From Diaporthe sp. PMI_573 (Eukaryota > Ascomycota > Sordariomycetes > Diaporthales > Diaporthaceae): a DNA stretch of 64,000 nucleotides. The stretch covers positions 806,001 to 870,000 of the forward strand of contig JAJTUP010000001.1 in assembly GCA_021399435.1 (NCBI GenBank), in the 5' to 3' direction. Below, in pieces: positions 11,722 to 22,224 of the stretch. A program made the position numbers and the translations under genes. The first letter of the stretch is position 1. Every line of letters starts with the position of its first letter. The notes under the pieces are model-generated. The model did not search any database. It was not told the DNA's origin and saw nothing but the letters and a program-made list of their open reading frames with translations.

Positions 11722-12326
11722 ACCGCCCGGGAATCTGTTCTCCCCTTCCCCATATACATTGCCACAGTTCATTCGTCTCCAGAGTCACATTGGCAACCCT
11801 CTTATGACTTCAAAGAAGGCAGACTGCCGTGCTTTGGCGCTGAACACTTACACGAAACGCGACGCGAGCTAGGAGGTGAGGATAGCGCGGAGATGACTGT
11901 CGAGCACATGAGTAATGAGTATGAGTTCCAACTTCGGGTATTAGTGAGGAAGAAGGAGAAAGAAAAAAGGTTTCCTGTTCTCCCACTTCTAAGAGCAAAA
12001 TAAAAAGAAGGTAGAGAGTGTGAAAGGGCCGAACAGCTAAGGGAAGAGCGACGCAAGATTCGAGAGGAGAATCAGGGCTTAGAGATAGTCTTGTCCCAAA
12101 GGTGGCCGAGGCCGGCCATGGTTCCCATCGTCATAGCATTTTGATTAGGCCACCGTCATCAAATACTACTACCTGTTGATTCGAGAGAAACTGCACGATG
12201 GAGGTGTCTTTTCATGGAGCGGCCGCAGAGATACATCTCGACCCAACGGCGGGCTCAGAAGCAGAGCGATCTGCGCGGAACCTGACGTCCGAAGTGAATG
12301 ATCGATGGGCTTCAATTTATAGATGA
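11722..12326 (+). pseudogene. Decayed coiled-coil ORF with in-frame stop
   Basis: One frame is open from 11722 to a TAA at 12001 and resumes in the same frame to a TGA at 12142. The translation looks like real protein rather than noise: W-Q-P-S-Y-D-F-K-E-G-R-L-P-C-F-G-A-E-H-L-H-E, then E-H-M-S-N-E-Y-E-F-Q-L-R-V-L, and after the stop a Glu/Arg-rich heptad-like stretch (E-R-A-E-Q-L-R-E-E-R-R-K-I-R-E-E-N-Q). A further small frame (12198-12326) in another phase may be its continuation. No good ATG begins it. I do not know the family; charged coiled-coil proteins of this style are common in filamentous fungi. The extent is approximate. An intron removing the stop was considered, but no donor/acceptor pair fits well. 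Confidence 0.33.
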
Positions 12327-13469
12327 TTTGGGTGTATCAACTTCTAGCGTGCTCTTTTAAATCACATATGCTGCCATGAATATGATTGCATAGCCTTATA
12401 CAGTGAGGAAGAGGGGCGGTGGTGGTGGAGCTTTATCAACTATCCAGAGGAGAAATATTTATAAGAGCAAGGAGCTCGTGTCTAGCACCAGCTGCCCATG
12501 AAAGAGGAGGATTTCATTTCAAGAAATACACAGAGCTGGTCTCAAAGCGATTTAGGGGCAGCTGGTTGTAGATATACTGGCACCTGAAAGGACATGCACC
12601 TGAATGGACACCCGACGATGTTTGGACCTCACGATACTTACCACGGATAAGCATACTAAGCACAGACCTGGCGATTCACAAACTACATAGGTAAAAGACA
12701 CTAACCACACCTAGTAATAGTAACCACTGACCTGATGAGAATAAGGATCCAACGACACTGACCGCGAACCTCATGACACTTGCTACATCATACGATGATA
12801 GCTACACTACAGAATACAGCACCCTACAAAGAATGGAACACACTAATTGATGATTTACATCTAAGAGGACGTAGGGATTAGTTGGCCGGACCTTTCGATC
12901 TCGTAGCAGGAAGCCACCACTTTATTGAGACGAACCCACACAATGATTCGAGAAAATAACAGTTTTTCAATCCTTCTTGACTCACGTGGCCCGGGGTCAT
13001 TTTTCGACTTCCGTATCGAATAGCGTACGCCCATTGGATGCCGCGCCTTCTTGTCGCCTGGCAAGATGATTCGCGGACTTAGCCCCGCATCGTCGTATCT
13101 AGGAAAGGCAGGTCAACCTGGGCTTTCTCACTCCGTGTCTCGCAAAACTCCAGTACTATCACCTATGGTCCAAAAGCACCATGAAGCGGTCATTAATTAG
13201 TCTTGATCCTGCCGCTTGGCCCAATCTTGGCAGCTTACGATTTCACCGCCGGGATGGCAATACAATAGCCCAATTAGTACACACCTTCCCTCTTCAGTAA
13301 ACCTGTCTTCCACGAATCCTTCGTTCGACTTGGTAATCAGTTGATTAGCTGGGGTCGAGGCGGCTGTAGCTACGATCCGAGCAAGGGAACATACTACATA
13401 TACTGTATGCGCCTGTAATCACGTCTTACAATAACCAAGCACATCGACTTTACACACCGAGCGTACACG
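12327..13469. other. Gene-free region upstream of the hydrolase gene
   Basis: About 1.1 kb with stops in all frames and no ORF above 70 codons except one shadow (12861-13064 minus). It presumably holds the promoter of the gene starting at 13470. Confidence 0.4.
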
Positions 13470-15176
13470 ATGCATTTCAAATCGCTGTTGTGCTGCCCAA
13501 TCTGGGTCGCTGTGGCCACTGCAAGCATTTGTCCCATCCTGGGCCCAGTGTTTCCTGCTCCTAGCGAGCTTCATTCGTCTGCAGCTTTTCAAAACACACT
13601 AAAACTCCTCGAGTCCAAGATCGATGAAGCGTTTACAAGCGGCAACACTACGCATGGACCAGTCAACCCGGACGATACATATTCTATCCAAATTTTCTCC
13701 ACGACGTCTGAAAAGCCACTCTTAGACTACCATCGACGTGGACCCGCCGTGCTGGGTAACAGGACCATTGACGGTAATTCCGTGTATCGTATTGCTAGCA
13801 CCTCTAAGTTAGTCACCGTCTATTTGCTTCTGCTCGAGGCAGGAGACGCAATCTTCAGTGACAAAGTGACGAAATATCTACCAGAGCTTAAAGGTGTAGC
13901 ATACTGGGACGATATCACCATTGGATCACTCGCTGGATATCTTGGGGATATAACTGCTGAGTGTAAGCAATTCAGTCCCTTCAGTAACGTCGCAGTGCTA
14001 ACCCACGTAGTGTTCGATGTTGCCTCTCTACCCGGAGGCGATATTAGCTCGTTATTTCCTGGCGCGTTCCCGCCATTGGCCGACAATGAAACGTCTGGGT
14101 GCAGCTATGGCTCAGGCGGATGTACCCGAGACGTATTCATCAAGAACCTGGTTGATAGACGACCAGCGTACTTGCCGAACACCACTCCAGCATACAGCAA
14201 TGCTGCCTTTGCCACACTTGGTCTGGTTTTAGAGGAGGTCGCCAATTCTTCCTTCGATGAGGCACTTCGAAATCTGCTCGTCGCACCCTTAGGACTAAAT
14301 GGAACCACATCTTCGGCACCGAACTCGATTAACGCTGTCATTCCTGGTGACGCGGCTGCCTCAGGCTGGGATATTGACATCAGCGACGCCCCAGGTGCGG
14401 CCATGGGCGGCTTGTTCAGCACCCCCAACGACCTGTCTGCAATCGGTCGTGCGATCCTCTCCTCTTCACTCCTACCGAGCTCAACGACGCGAGCATGGCT
14501 GAAGCCCACATCATTCACTTCCTCGCTTCTTGGCGCCGTCGGTCGTCCTTGGGAAATCTACCGTGCTGTTATCAACGCGCAGAGTAATCGCGTGATCGAC
14601 CTCTACACGAAAGCTGGAAATCTCCCTGGTTATGGCGCGAATCTAATTTTGATACCAGACTTCGATGTGGGAATTGTTGTGATGATGGCAGGCGAAAGGG
14701 GTACTGTCGGAACGACTATTGCTAGTGTGATTATTGATGAACTACTACCGGCTTTGGACGAGGCAGCAAGGGTACAAGCGGATGGCGCATTCGCTGGAAC
14801 ATACACAGCGAGCAACGGACTGAACTCGACCATCAAATTATCGACAGCACCTGGCATCCCGGGACTTAGTATCGAGGAATGGATCAGTAATGGGACTGAT
14901 CTGCGTCGCTCGTTATGGTTGCAAGGTACGCAATGGTTTCAGATGTATCCAACAAACATCGTGAGTGAGGATGGCAAACAAGTCTCGTGGAGATCGACCT
15001 ACATTTCGGTACCAGATACAGGATCACCATTCGATGCTTGCCCATCCTGGGTCGTGATAGATCGACCCAACTATGGTGTTTTTGGTGTCGATGAATACGT
15101 TTTCCACCTGGGCGAGGATGGGAAAGCATGGGGCCTTGAGCCGAAGGCGCTGAAGATCGTGCTTGAGAAAGCCTGA
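13470..15176 (+). CDS. Secreted beta-lactamase-fold serine hydrolase
   Basis: Residues 1 to about 20 form a signal peptide (L-L-C-C-P-I-W-V-A-V-A-T-A). The class C beta-lactamase/DD-peptidase motifs follow: S-T-S-K (SxxK nucleophile motif) in Y-R-I-A-S-T-S-K-L, Y-S-N in P-A-Y-S-N-A-A-F, and a C-terminal domain with N-G-T sequons. The whole frame is open, but 13963-14010 (48 bp) has a GTAAGC donor, a GCTAAC branch site and a GTAG acceptor, and is foreign to the family at that place; removing it joins D-I-T-A-E to L-F-D-V-A-S-L-P-G-G. The mature gene is then 13470-13962 plus 14011-15176, 552 residues. Likely substrates are esters or amides in the extracellular space; no neighbour points to one. 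The first in-frame ATG was used. Confidence 0.86.
   Translation: MHFKSLLCCPIWVAVATASICPILGPVFPAPSELHSSAAFQNTLKLLESKIDEAFTSGNTTHGPVNPDDTYSIQIFSTTSEKPLLDYHRRGPAVLGNRTIDGNSVYRIASTSKLVTVYLLLLEAGDAIFSDKVTKYLPELKGVAYWDDITIGSLAGYLGDITAECKQFSPFSNVAVLTHVVFDVASLPGGDISSLFPGAFPPLADNETSGCSYGSGGCTRDVFIKNLVDRRPAYLPNTTPAYSNAAFATLGLVLEEVANSSFDEALRNLLVAPLGLNGTTSSAPNSINAVIPGDAAASGWDIDISDAPGAAMGGLFSTPNDLSAIGRAILSSSLLPSSTTRAWLKPTSFTSSLLGAVGRPWEIYRAVINAQSNRVIDLYTKAGNLPGYGANLILIPDFDVGIVVMMAGERGTVGTTIASVIIDELLPALDEAARVQADGAFAGTYTASNGLNSTIKLSTAPGIPGLSIEEWISNGTDLRRSLWLQGTQWFQMYPTNIVSEDGKQVSWRSTYISVPDTGSPFDACPSWVVIDRPNYGVFGVDEYVFHLGEDGKAWGLEPKALKIVLEKA
13963..14010 (+). other. Stopless 48-bp intron inside the hydrolase frame
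   Basis: Donor GTAAGC, branch GCTAAC and acceptor GTAG in 48 bp, a multiple of three without an in-frame stop. Splicing restores family-like sequence on both sides. Confidence 0.65.
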
Positions 15177-15310
15177 AAAGAGCCGCAAAAGCCAAAAACG
15201 TGTATATAATTCAGTTACATGAGCAAGCTACACTAGTGGACATCAGTGATTCCAGTCTCCAATGCGTGCGGAAGGAGACCAGTTGTTGCCGGCAATATTC
15301 TGTAAGGCTC

Positions 15311-16354
15311 CTAGCCGCCACTACCACCAGCGGCAAAGTCGCCGCTAACAAACACCACAAGAACGGCTGAATAGGCTGCACAAGCTCCGAATATCTCCGA
15401 GCGGCTAGCAGTCGTCATCAATGCCAATGATGCCGCAAATATGATGGTGAACATCGCGATCAGACCCAGTGTCAGTACCGGCCGCGATCCAGAGGTGTTA
15501 TAGAGTGCGAAGATAGGCACAAAGAGCAGAACAGCTGCGGCTAAGGTTGTGACAAACGATGCGACAAATACTATCCGTTCATAGGAGTAGTACTTCATTT
15601 GGGAAGGGCTTAGATGGGAGATAGTTGCTTGAGAATTCCCTGATTGATATAATGGAAGTGTTGGCGGTGGCTTCGTTCTGAAAAGTCGCGACAGCCGAGT
15701 CTGGAGTAGTGTTGTGAGAAGGTCTGGTTCTGGTGGCTTTGATAGGGAAATATACTCCGATGCCCGGATTTGCGATGCAGGCATATTGGGGGGATAGAGT
15801 GTGGAACTGGCTCCGGAGAGCACAGAATATGGTTCAATGTGCGACAGTGTGGATCCGTGGAAGAAACGAGACATGGCTGCCATTGTCTGTGGGGATGGGT
15901 TTGGCATAGACAATAGAATCGATTCTTGAATGAGAGACTCTCGGTAGTCTTTTAAGGTCGTGCGTATTTTCATAGCAAGGTCCATCCTCTTCTTCCACGA
16001 CCTACAAGACGGTCTGGTTGTTGGTCCCTGAGCAGTTGAGGGCGTGTGAACGGCGGCATTCTCGAAGGATTTCCAATCCTGGAGACAGTCTCGTATCGTA
16101 TTGAAATGTTCTTCTCGTCCGCTTTCCGTGCTGTCGATGTCCTTCCTGTCTTGGATATCCAATTCGTCTTGCTCGGCCTGAAGCTGAACCAGCTGGCTCT
16201 GGTAGTAGATCAGGTCCCTTGCCGCGAGTTTATCAAAGCGACGAAAAAGGATGGGGCTATGGTCGACGTCACTGGCCATAAAGCTGGCCAAAGACCCGAA
16301 ACCAGTCACGTAATCATAGTGAGGGCCTTCCTTTGCTGCATCAAAGTCCACCAT
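15311..16354 (-). CDS. DUF6594-family membrane protein
   Basis: From an ATG at 16354 this encodes 347 residues. The N-terminal part carries the DUF6594 signature: G-F-G-S-L-A-S-F-M-A-S-D, then F-R-R-F-D-K-L-A-A-R-D-L-I-Y-Y-Q-S-Q-L, followed by a charged helix. The C-terminal 110 residues contain three membrane helices separated by short loops (I-V-F-V-A-S-F-V-T-T-L-A..., V-L-T-L-G-L-I-A-M-F-T, then A-C-A-A-Y-S-A-V-L-V-V-F-V), also typical. The frame stays open upstream of 16354 without an ATG until about 16570. A 5' exon may exist at 16709-16531, encoding a hydrophobic segment and ending at a GTAAGC donor, but I could not fix the junction. The biological role of the family is unknown. Confidence 0.82.
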   Translation of the reverse strand: MVDFDAAKEGPHYDYVTGFGSLASFMASDVDHSPILFRRFDKLAARDLIYYQSQLVQLQAEQDELDIQDRKDIDSTESGREEHFNTIRDCLQDWKSFENAAVHTPSTAQGPTTRPSCRSWKKRMDLAMKIRTTLKDYRESLIQESILLSMPNPSPQTMAAMSRFFHGSTLSHIEPYSVLSGASSTLYPPNMPASQIRASEYISLSKPPEPDLLTTLLQTRLSRLFRTKPPPTLPLYQSGNSQATISHLSPSQMKYYSYERIVFVASFVTTLAAAVLLFVPIFALYNTSGSRPVLTLGLIAMFTIIFAASLALMTTASRSEIFGACAAYSAVLVVFVSGDFAAGGSGG

Positions 16355-16859
16355 GTTGTGTATCTTGCGTATCCTCTGCCAATGCCAGAATGGAGAAGTT
16401 CGGGGCAAGAAAAAGCCCTTCCAAAGATCAAAAATGGGCTTCCACTTGCTTACGAAGAGGTAGTCCTCGTATGGAATGGGAGGCCATTGGGCTCGGAAGG
16501 TCTTGTTTGTCCGGCCAGCAGGTGGCTTACATTGTACCGCCGCTTTGTGCCAATGACCTGGCTGTGCACACGAATGTCAGCTCCTTGGCGGAGGCGTAGA
16601 GGAAGTGGAAAAAGAGCCACGTAAACACTAATGCATTTGTGCCCAACCACAAATCAAACATCTCACAATGCGTGGGTGGGCTGGAGTCAGCCACATTGTC
16701 GACCTCCACTTCACACCGATTCTGCGGACATGCTACGAATCTTCCTCCCTAACGCGAATTTATCTTACCTCCGATAACCTTGACCATCAACAGCGACACT
16801 CATCTCTGGAAACTTTCAACTGGATTTAACTGTTTTGTTTCCCGCAGACAGAACAAACC
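16355..16859. other. Divergent promoter region, possible upstream exon
   Basis: Between the DUF6594 gene and the retropepsin-like gene. The minus strand holds a short frame with one hydrophobic segment (16709-16527) ending at a GTAAGC donor, possibly a first exon of the DUF6594 gene. Confidence 0.3.
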
Positions 16860-18441
16860 ATGGCGGAGACAAGCAAACCAGAATCATCGGTCTACTTGAA
16901 TGACCTCTCGGGGAGGGGATCTGAGCAACTACTACCCGCCGGCTTTTGGGACTCGTATCAAAATGCTGATGCATTTCCCACGAACCTCTTAGTAGCCCCA
17001 TATCATGACTTTTCCGAGAAATTTGAACTCGCTGTGGAAAAGGAGAAGCGTGCACACGCTCAGATGTCTAGGACCCAGTCCGCCTCCATGTGGGAAAATG
17101 TGTGGCACAAGATCTTCGACGACGCCCCGCTGCCTCCAGTCAAAGGCTCTCGGACCCGACAAAATCCTCGCATCTACGGACAATCACCTTCGTCTCTACC
17201 GCTGGCCTATCGAGGGTCCCGAAGGAGGTATTTGCCCTTACAAATTAACGGCATCACGACCTTTGGGCTACCTGACACTGCACTGCGTGGTAACGCGATG
17301 ACTGAGGAATGGGCGCTGCACATAGGTGCTGAGGTTAAGTACTCGCCGTTCGAACACTCCTTCGTCAACGCCAAAGGCCAATCGTTTGAATCGATTGGTA
17401 CGACACAGCTCGTCGTATCAATTCCAGGATCACTGCCCCACAATACCCCAGACAGAAAGTGGACATGCTCATTTGCCGTTGTCAAACAGTTGGCGGCGCC
17501 GTTGGTCCTCGGTGCCGCATTCTTACGGAAGACTGAGACTCTCACTACCTTTGCCCATCTCTTGGTCAAAAAGACCTTATCTGTTGTGAAGGAGCACTTG
17601 AACGGGGTAAAAGCATCGTGGAGGTTTATGCACATGGACTTGCGGACTCAGAAGCTGGATTGCTTTTTGGATAATGGGGAAGCTTTTGTTTCTCTTGATA
17701 CCGGGTCAGATATCGACGTGGTTTCCCTGGACTATGCGAACTCTCGCGGCTGGGAGATACGACCTTTGCCTGAAGATGAGGCCTATGTGCTGCTTGCCAA
17801 TGACGAGCTTGCGAAGCTCGCAGGCTACATCGAAACGACGCTGATGATACAGGGACGAGGTATCTTTAAGAAACTCTTTGTTCTTGACGGCCTTGTTTGT
17901 GATGCCGTGCTGGGAGATCCGACTATCGAGGCCCTTGACATCTTCGATGAATTCAAAGCCTCCATCATCGACGTGATTGAGCCTGAGGGAACGGACGCCT
18001 TCCGTATGATACAATGGATTGAGAAGATTGATGAAATTCAGAACGAACTGGAACGGTTAGTGCTTAATGGTGAAGTCTTACCAGGGAACTGCCAAACTCA
18101 GAAGGGCTGGAAATCGATCTTTCGCGGAAGCGCTGCAGGGGGAAGCCCGCCAGCTGATGACGAAGGTAAGCTATCAATAAGATTTCTGAGAGATTCTGTG
18201 CTGATTCCGGGTGGCAGTGGTCATACAAAGACTGAGAGGCATGCTCGAAGAATTCGATGTCTGTTCAGCTAACTGGAGGAGGAGCGTTGAGTCTGCGCTA
18301 TCGACACTGCTTGAGGATGAATGCACGCGTAAGAGAGAAGAGGTCGGCAGGCGCAAGGAAAAGAATCAACAACTTCGGGACAGAATTGTCATCTACATCA
18401 GGGACAGGCAGCAGAGCTCAGCACCAGCATCAATGGCATGA
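16860..18441 (+). CDS. Protein with two retropepsin-like aspartic protease domains
   Basis: Exons 16860-18165 and 18218-18441 (52-bp intron, GTAAGC...GCAG) give 509 residues. Two copies of a retropepsin-like module can be seen. The first (about residues 120-240) has a degenerate active-site strand, L-P-D-T-A-L-R-G-N-A-M-T, and ends in P-L-V-L-G-A-A-F-L. The second (about 260-370) has a canonical strand, V-S-L-D-T-G-S-D-I-D-V-V-S, and ends in D-A-V-L-G-D-P-T-I. Retropepsins need two D-T/S-G strands; here the repeats could pair within one chain, with one of them altered. The C-terminus, reached only after splicing, is a charged coiled coil (E-E-F-D..., E-E-V-G-R-R-K-E-K). Such proteins resemble the protease part of LTR retroelements but stand alone here without reverse transcriptase, so a domesticated gene is likely. 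Substrate unknown. Confidence 0.78.
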
Positions 18442-18906
18442 ACAGGAACAACACCGAACCGGGTCAACGACGGAGTCAACAATTGGGCGAACACGCGGCT
18501 AACACCTGAGCATGGTCAGCCAAGAGTCACAGCGACCAGTTCGTATCTACTTCAGCGCCGGCTCTGAAATATACAGAGCATTGGGAATAGCCCAGCTGCT
18601 CTTCTCGATTTCCTTTCAAGGTTTTATTGTGATTTTTGACGTCTGTTCTCCACGCACAGATGGAGGACTCCACAGGGGTCTAGGCTGGAAAGGCAACAGC
18701 ATTTGGTGGATTGGAGCACGTCAATGAAAATTCAGGTCAAGTCGACTGGTAACTCAATCGTATACATTTGGGTACACATTTAGGGTGGTGAAGAGTGGGA
18801 TTATGAGACAACTGTTACTTGAGTTATGAAAAGAGCCCACGAAACGAAGTGCAAGTGCCTAAGCTATCAACAGCTGGTTGATCAAGGTCTGATCCAATGT
18901 CGCCAC
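18442..18906. other. Intergenic region between convergent genes
   Basis: About 465 bp. A 71-codon frame at 18512-18727 has no recognisable features. I see nothing else. Confidence 0.35.
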
Positions 18907-20753
18907 CTATATTGCCTGCCCGAATCCATGATCAGAAGTGAGCAAAGGTATAATTGGTAACGTTTGCGCCACATCATCCACGTTTGGTATTGCCATGAAA
19001 CTGTCGAAAAGGTCGTCGATCTGAGACCCAGAGAAATTGCTTGCAAAGTCTAGATTCGCTTCGAAATCTCCTAGTGGCATCATGCTATTGTCACCTGGTT
19101 GATAATCAATCCCGGCTGCGTTATTTATCGGTACGCTATCGTCCGGAGAACTCGAATCTGGAAGAGTGAACGGACTTTCTCCCCATGGTTGTTGAGAAGG
19201 GGTGCTCCTGTTCGCCAACCAAGTGTCGTAAATTCTATCGAGACATCTCTGCAGTAACTCTTCGTCGATGTGAAAGGCGATATCGCTCAGCCCGGGGTCA
19301 TTAGCCAGTGTCCTCCAGCCCTCACGGTGTGAGAACTCGCGGAATGACGACATGTCTTCAGACAAATCTTGGTCGACGTACGGGGAGTTCGGTCGTGGAG
19401 GCGGCGGCTTGCCATTGAGCCCACCTGGGAACAGATAGTCCCAGATGACATACCACTGTTGTCTCTCGTCTGCGCTGCGGTCTGAATACCGCCTGAGTGC
19501 TTTTTGATGTTCCGCGTTGATGCCACCTGGTTCCGGGAATTCTCGCATCTGGCACCGCTCGGCTGCCCTTACGTGTTCGGTCAATGCAGCCTGCTCATCA
19601 CCGAATATTGTCCCACATCTGGCGCAGAACACCGGTTGTTGATGGCTCCGCCGGAGATGTTGCTTGACGTCTCGAATACGTCTCACACCCCTAAAGCAGT
19701 CTCGATGTCCGATGGGGTCCTTCTTCCAAAAAGGACAGGCAAGCAAACGCTTGTCCTCCTTCCTCACTTGGGGGTCTGAATCATTGGACACCTTTGGCCG
19801 TTTAGCGCGGGACTGCTTGTCGGGGTTCCTTTGATCGGACGTGCGCTTGCGAGATTGTTCTGGGGTCGTCGATTGACTGGATTGGCTGCTGCTAGGAGGC
19901 ACCGCCTTTGGCTGAGAGGAACATCCATGGGAATGGATACTTGATTCTGCTTTCCATCTGTTGAAAATGGCAATTATCGTGTCGATCGTGTCTGGTTGGT
20001 GTGGGAAAGAAGATGGCCAGTCCGACACCTGTTCTAGTATAGAACAAGCCGAGGACGAGGGGTCCGGGGCAATGTCGATAGCATCCACTTGATTCAGCGA
20101 GAGAGATGACAAGTCGAATCGATTTGGGTGTCTGACCGTGGGCAAGACATGGGTGTCCCCGTGACTGTCGGGGTTGTGCTTGATGAGGCTCTGCAAAGTG
20201 ACCTCCGCGGGTGTGGTGACCGAAGGATATTCCTCCTCAAAGCTAACCTGGTCACAGGTGGGGCCCGGCTCTAGGGTGGTGCAGGTGATGGCTGTTGTTG
20301 CATTTCTGAGATCAGGGGGCTGAACAATTTCAGGCTCCGCGGTGGTTAGACTGAGCAGAGCCGCCTCCTCGCGCAGAGCCGCATCTTTGGTCCAAGCATA
20401 AAAAGCCTGCTTCCCCTCCCTCCAGCGAACCCGGACTTTCTCCATAATGCACAGGCTGCAACGGGGATTGTTGCATATATCACAGGCTGGAACTTTGTGG
20501 GTCATGCCACCATGCCCGCAGAAACACTGTTTCGTGGTCAGCTTGAGTTCACGGAAGCACACAATATACTTACACAGTACCACAGGGTGACTTCAAGTTG
20601 TTCCTTCTTCCGCCTGCGGGAGGTTTGGTTCTTGCGCTTCTTCTGAGTCGATGGCAACAAGGAATCACCTTGTCGAGGCCAAGACGAATGAATGGGAGCT
20701 CCAAGCATGGTTCTAGCGGTGGGCCTACGATATCTTGCTGCGAATGTGTTCAC
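18907..20753 (-). CDS. C2H2-type zinc-finger protein, probable regulator
   Basis: Exons 20753-20574 and 20526-18907 on the minus strand, joined over a 47-bp intron (GTAAGT...ACAG), give 599 residues. Splicing assembles an N-terminal Cys/His cluster: W-Y-C-C-F-C-G-H-G-G, then V-P-A-C-D-I-C-N-N-P-R-C-S-L-C, which looks like a zinc ribbon. A central Ser/Pro-rich region with basic patches (K-R-T-S-D, R-A-K-R-P-K) may contain a nuclear signal. It is followed by L-A-C-P-F-W-K-K-D-P-x-x-H-R-D-C-F, R-I-R-D-V-K-Q-H-L-R-R-S-H, and C-A-R-C-G-x-x-F, the arrangement of a large fungal C2H2-like family. The acidic C-terminus could be an activation region. Targets are unknown; the gene is divergent to the Zn(II)2Cys6 gene at 22225. 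Confidence 0.84.
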
Positions 20754-22224
20754 TGTTTCTGGATGCTGTTTCTGTGCGGCTCAAACAGGCTTTGAGACGA
20801 GAGATCTTACAAAAGGTCAAGAGGCCACCCGGTTTTCAGACCCATCGCCCCATCCCTGGCTACCTAGGTAATTAATTGATTTCGTATAACTAGACCATCC
20901 CTGGCATTCTCCGTACGGATTCTCCTCTGTAAGGCATCGTTCGCATCTTTTCAACAGCACTGCAGAACAAACCCACGTATGCGCTGAAAATGTTATGAAT
21001 ACCGCTCTTGTGCCTTTGAGACAGGGACGCAGCAAGATGCGGTTACACAACAGCGTGATAACGGTGGGCTCGTCTGCCAAATCAGGACTAAACCCGGCTC
21101 ACCCCACGCCCGACTAGCTACGCGAATTCAAGGTCGCGTAAGCATAACAGGTGCGGATTCGGCTCACAGCCAGTAGGAGCCAGCCCTTTTGATGTTCACG
21201 GGACTTGTGGCCTAGAGGGATCTACGTGGGGTTCCTCCTCAACACCGCAAGTGTGCTGTTGGCTTGCAGCAGCTGAAAACCGCACCTGTGCTCTTCACGA
21301 ACAACATAAAATGGGGTCGGATGATGACCAATGGGATGAAATATCGCTTCAATTCCCCAGTTCTCGAGTCCGCACTTGATCGGACCGGTGTAGTTACGAC
21401 AAGCAGTGAGAACCCCGGCACGAGGCGGGCTTGCAGCTGTGCCACTCACCGGCGATCTGCGACTGGTCACATCTATCACTACTGCTCGGACGCAGGAGAG
21501 GATGACGCCATACACTTGCATGCCAGATCGAAGTCTTGCTTTCTTGGATGTCCTGCCTCAATAGCGGCCCTGCTACGGAGAGATGCCAATAATAGAGAGT
21601 GTTGTAGCGATTGAACCCTTATTGCGCTCAAATGAACCAATTGCTTCACGCACTACGGGAAATTCGGATGGATACTGTATGAGTATCATCTTTAAAACCG
21701 GTACTCGACAACGCGCTTTGTTGGCGGGTGAAATTGTTCTTTGCATGCGCTTCGTCAAATGAGTCGCCGGCAGCAAACAGTGGGCAAGAATGTCTAGTAA
21801 TGGATACCTCTCAGCAGAGCCTATTTTGTATATCTGGTTCGAGAATGTTTATTTTCAAGCCGATACGTAAATGTCGGCAAGTCTTAGACGCCTTGCCGTT
21901 CAGTCCAGCACAATGTCCGATTGTGCTGGTGAATAGATGCCAAAACCACCAGACTGGGCGAACCGAAGCCGAACACTCTTCAGGGGTTAACCCTCTCTCT
22001 CTCGTGCACTTCCGACGCCAACCGCGAGCACCAAGAAATCCCAATCCCGAGTAAGTCTAAGTCTGGCCGGCTCCGATTCCGCACTGGTCCACCCAGTCTC
22101 TCTAAATCTTCCGCTTCCGCACTCCAAAGAGCGTTTGCAGGTCCCGAACCCGCCTCTCACCCCGACAGTTTGACTCTGCCCCCAACCAAATGTCTCCATT
22201 CGCTGCCATACGACCACCCCCAAG
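20754..22224. other. Divergent intergenic region between two regulator genes
   Basis: About 1.47 kb between the starts of a C2H2-type and a Zn(II)2Cys6 gene. Frames on both strands are short and featureless. It probably holds both promoters. Confidence 0.4.
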
